A stretch of 8,757 bases of DNA from Desulfocapsaceae bacterium (lineage in GTDB: Bacteria > Desulfobacterota > Desulfobulbia > Desulfobulbales > Desulfocapsaceae), in NCBI GenBank assembly GCA_029934775.1, contig JAOZLO010000093.1, positions 1-8,757 on the forward strand, in the 5' to 3' direction. Made by a program: the position numbers and the translations under genes. Shown here piece by piece: positions 6,849 through 8,757 of the stretch (within the stretch, counting starts at the first letter, position 1; each line of letters starts with the position of its first letter). Below the pieces are notes generated by a model. The model searched no databases and was not told the DNA's origin. It saw only the letters and a list, made by a program, of their open reading frames with translations.

Positions 6849-8099
6849 ATGAAGATCATAAGGTTTGAGTTTGGACAGGTAACACATAAGCAAATATCAA
6901 CACCCAACCATTTTATCAGTCATATGCTGGAGCATATTGCCTGGCGCATGGGGTGTTCCATCGTGCTTGAATGGAACGATGAGAACTGGAAGGATCTTGG
7001 CACGGCCTTTGGCAGGTCCATTGGGAAATTTTCCTCCAGAAAGAGTGAAGCTGCGGCTCTTGGAATGATTGACGACGGCAGCGCCGAGGTGGCGGTGGAG
7101 TTAGGCGCTGAAGCAGGGATAAAACTGGAATCAGCAATTGAGATCGACGTTGACTATTTTATCTCCCTTCGGTGCGAACAGCTTAAATCAGGCAGAGCAC
7201 TGGTTGAACTTCTTAATGGCTTAGCTCTAGGGCTTGATGCTCGGATAACAGTTCTGGTGTGCAGTTTTAACGATCCACATCATACCTGGGAGGGAATCTT
7301 TCGCGGAGTTGGAATGGCTCTACACGATATATATACACCTCTGCTGGAAGCTGAGGAGTTTTCTTCCAATGAGGATGGTGGCTCAAGCCAGGACGGAATC
7401 AAGCTTATACGGTGTTCCTGCAGGGCTGCTGGCATAACGCGTCAGACCGCGGAAAGTGAGCTGACGATGAATATCGATTTTAATGGTCTGACCGGGGCAT
7501 CGTTCCTGTATAAGGGGACAGCCATCGATCATTTTGAAAACAGTGAAGCCCTGGCAGGTTTGCAGAACCTGCTCAGCATGGTTGCCAGGAGTTGTGGTTT
7601 TAATCTCAACGCTGTCTTTATCTCCAGGGCATTGAGCTCGAGTCATGTACTGCTGGAGGATACAGGCATGGTTCTCGGCAGGGTACTACGGGAAATATTG
7701 GTCAGGCGGATGGTAGATCAGGGTATCAATGGCGCTGGTTCATCTGTTGCAACCCCTTCTGATATAGTTGACCAGATGATTTCTGTCGGCATTAGCGTGG
7801 AAGGTCGAAAGTCATGTCAGTTTGTCTCTCTTGCAGCGAGTCGTGACCAGCTTTACAGGAAATTCATCATTGGACATACCGTGTCTGGTGGGCTTTACTC
7901 GGAAGATCTGGATGATTTTTTTGAAGGCTTTTCCTGGGGTCTGGGCTGTTCAATCATGATCCATTGCAAGGAGATTCCTCAGCCTGAAGAGGGCTGGCGA
8001 CAGCTGTTTATTAATTTCGGTACAGCACTGAACCAGGTCTTTCAGATGAACTCCAGCCGTAAAGGAGTTCCTCCCGGCGTTAAGGCCAATCTCTTTTGA
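6849..8099 (+). CDS. tandem divergent HisB-like (imidazoleglycerol-phosphate dehydratase fold) protein
   Basis: The 416-residue protein appears to be two HisB-like domains in tandem (about 1-165 and 195-400), joined by a serine/aspartate-rich linker (172-183). HisB of this fold is normally about 200 residues. Domain 1 matches the HisB DHML..H helix as SHMLEH (24-29) and the second metal motif as NDPHHTWE (141-148), but the first HHxxE site is lost (DENWK at 44-48). Domain 2 opens with ITRQTAESEL, like the HisB RxTxET start. It keeps SHVLLEDTGMVLG (265-277) for DHHTVEDVGIALG and SDIVDQM...VEGR (304-320) for MDEAL...SGRP. It loses the last metal motif, which reads EEGWR (380-384). Dehydratase activity is possible only if the remaining ligands combine across domains; a binding or regulatory role is equally possible. 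The start is ATG with AGGT at 6837-6840. Fold assignment is by motif alignment by eye. Confidence 0.72.
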   Translation: MKIIRFEFGQVTHKQISTPNHFISHMLEHIAWRMGCSIVLEWNDENWKDLGTAFGRSIGKFSSRKSEAAALGMIDDGSAEVAVELGAEAGIKLESAIEIDVDYFISLRCEQLKSGRALVELLNGLALGLDARITVLVCSFNDPHHTWEGIFRGVGMALHDIYTPLLEAEEFSSNEDGGSSQDGIKLIRCSCRAAGITRQTAESELTMNIDFNGLTGASFLYKGTAIDHFENSEALAGLQNLLSMVARSCGFNLNAVFISRALSSSHVLLEDTGMVLGRVLREILVRRMVDQGINGAGSSVATPSDIVDQMISVGISVEGRKSCQFVSLAASRDQLYRKFIIGHTVSGGLYSEDLDDFFEGFSWGLGCSIMIHCKEIPQPEEGWRQLFINFGTALNQVFQMNSSRKGVPPGVKANLF

Positions 8100-8131
8100 G
8101 TGATTCAAAGTATAACGTTGGATGGTGATAA

Positions 8132-8757
8132 ATGGCAATATTGCTTGAAAAAGAGAAAGAAATTAAACTCCCCACAATGCACAGGGTAACACAAAAATTC
8201 AATGAAAATGGATTAACTGATGTTGCTCTGGCGTTGGTAAATCAACTGGAGATAATGGCTCGCGATATCGAGTTTAAAAAAGGGGACAGGGTTGCCTTAG
8301 CCGTTGGAAGTCGTGGTATTAATCAACTTGATTTGATAGTTAAAACCATTGTCGACTATATAAAAGTAAGCGGTGCAGAACCTTTTATTATCACTGCCAT
8401 GGGAAGCCATGGAGATGGAACAGAAGAAGGTCAGTTCGAAATTCTGAAATCCCTTAACATAACTGAACAATTCCTTGATATTGATATCTGCAGTTCAGTT
8501 GAGGTCGAGAATATCGGCGTAACAGCGGAAGGATTACCTGTGTATTTCGATTCTGTTGCCCTTGCTGCGGATTATATTATCCCGATAAACAGAATAAAAA
8601 TCCATACAGATTTTATTGGAAAAATACAGAGTGGCCTCTTAAAAATGCTTGTTATTGGCCTTGGAAATCACAAGGGTTGCTCTGTAATACATGAGGTGGA
8701 TCCTGAAGATTTTGCTGATATATTAATTGAAACTTCAGAGATAATTAAAGAAAAAGT
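8132..8757 (+). CDS. LarA/DUF2088-family protein, N-terminal part (partial, runs off the window)
   Basis: An open frame of 208 codons runs from ATG 8132 to the window end without a stop. It matches the N-terminal domain of the nickel-dependent lactate racemase (LarA)-like family, whose members racemise or epimerise 2-hydroxy acids using a nickel-pincer nucleotide. Visible blocks are RVALAVGSRGI (53-63), AEPFIITAMGSHGDGT (82-97) and INRIKIHTDF...GLLKMLVIGLG (152-178). By position, H93, H158, K171 and H187 could match LarA H108, H174, K184 (the pincer-binding lysine) and H200. The K-to-H spacing of 16 is the same. Family members are usually about 420 residues, so roughly half is missing. The ribosome binding site is weak (GGATGGTGA at 8120-8128). 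The gene follows the HisB-like stop by 32 bases. It looks more AT-rich in codon choice than its neighbours. No larB, larC or larE is in the window. Confidence 0.8.
   Translation, partial: MAILLEKEKEIKLPTMHRVTQKFNENGLTDVALALVNQLEIMARDIEFKKGDRVALAVGSRGINQLDLIVKTIVDYIKVSGAEPFIITAMGSHGDGTEEGQFEILKSLNITEQFLDIDICSSVEVENIGVTAEGLPVYFDSVALAADYIIPINRIKIHTDFIGKIQSGLLKMLVIGLGNHKGCSVIHEVDPEDFADILIETSEIIKEK

Noticed and set aside
1..8757. CRISPR array, tRNA, rRNA, phage or toxin-antitoxin genes
   Set aside because: No regularly spaced repeats, no tRNA cloverleaf or conserved rRNA stretch, and no such proteins were recognised on either strand.

Overview
The window looks like one co-directional catabolic and transport operon on the + strand of a Gram-negative bacterium. 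The diderm assignment rests on a twin-arginine signal on a periplasmic-type binding protein, and on a classic binding protein, two permeases and an ATPase encoded without any lipoprotein signal. Moderate GC content and a palindromic miniature element would suit a marine or sediment proteobacterium or Desulfobacterota member. That is only a guess, because the window contains no taxonomic marker.

Layout. Positions 1-74 may hold the last codons of an upstream gene. Positions 75-449 carry no convincing gene and probably hold the operon promoter. Next come a HisD-like alcohol/aldehyde dehydrogenase (450-1790), a short-chain dehydrogenase (1787-2578, ATGA overlap) and a PotA-type ABC ATPase (2616-3713). 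A 140-bp palindromic MITE-like element (3714-3853) follows, flanked by CTAG duplications. Then come a Tat-exported PotD-type binding protein (3910-5013), an intercistronic hairpin, two PotB/PotC-type permeases (5059-6042 and 6039-6839, GTGA overlap), a tandem, degenerate HisB-like protein (6849-8099), and the N-terminal half of a LarA/DUF2088-family protein (8132 to the window end).

How they may work together (inference). The transporter would import a small, probably hydroxylated and possibly cationic compound. The HisD-like enzyme would oxidise a primary alcohol to an acid, the SDR a secondary alcohol, the LarA-like protein could epimerise a 2-hydroxy acid, and the HisB-like protein might dehydrate a diol or bind a related compound. 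Two relatives of histidine-biosynthesis enzymes (HisB and HisD folds) sit in an operon that is clearly not a his operon. Both have altered key residues: the HisD zinc-ligand positions read E/H/N/H instead of Q/H/D/H, and the HisB metal motifs are split between two repeats. This points to a repurposed, possibly undescribed pathway. The substrate cannot be read from the sequence.

The MITE-like element is the clearest structural finding. It landed on the stop codon of the ATPase gene, and the stop was preserved because TAG is part of the duplicated CTAG target.
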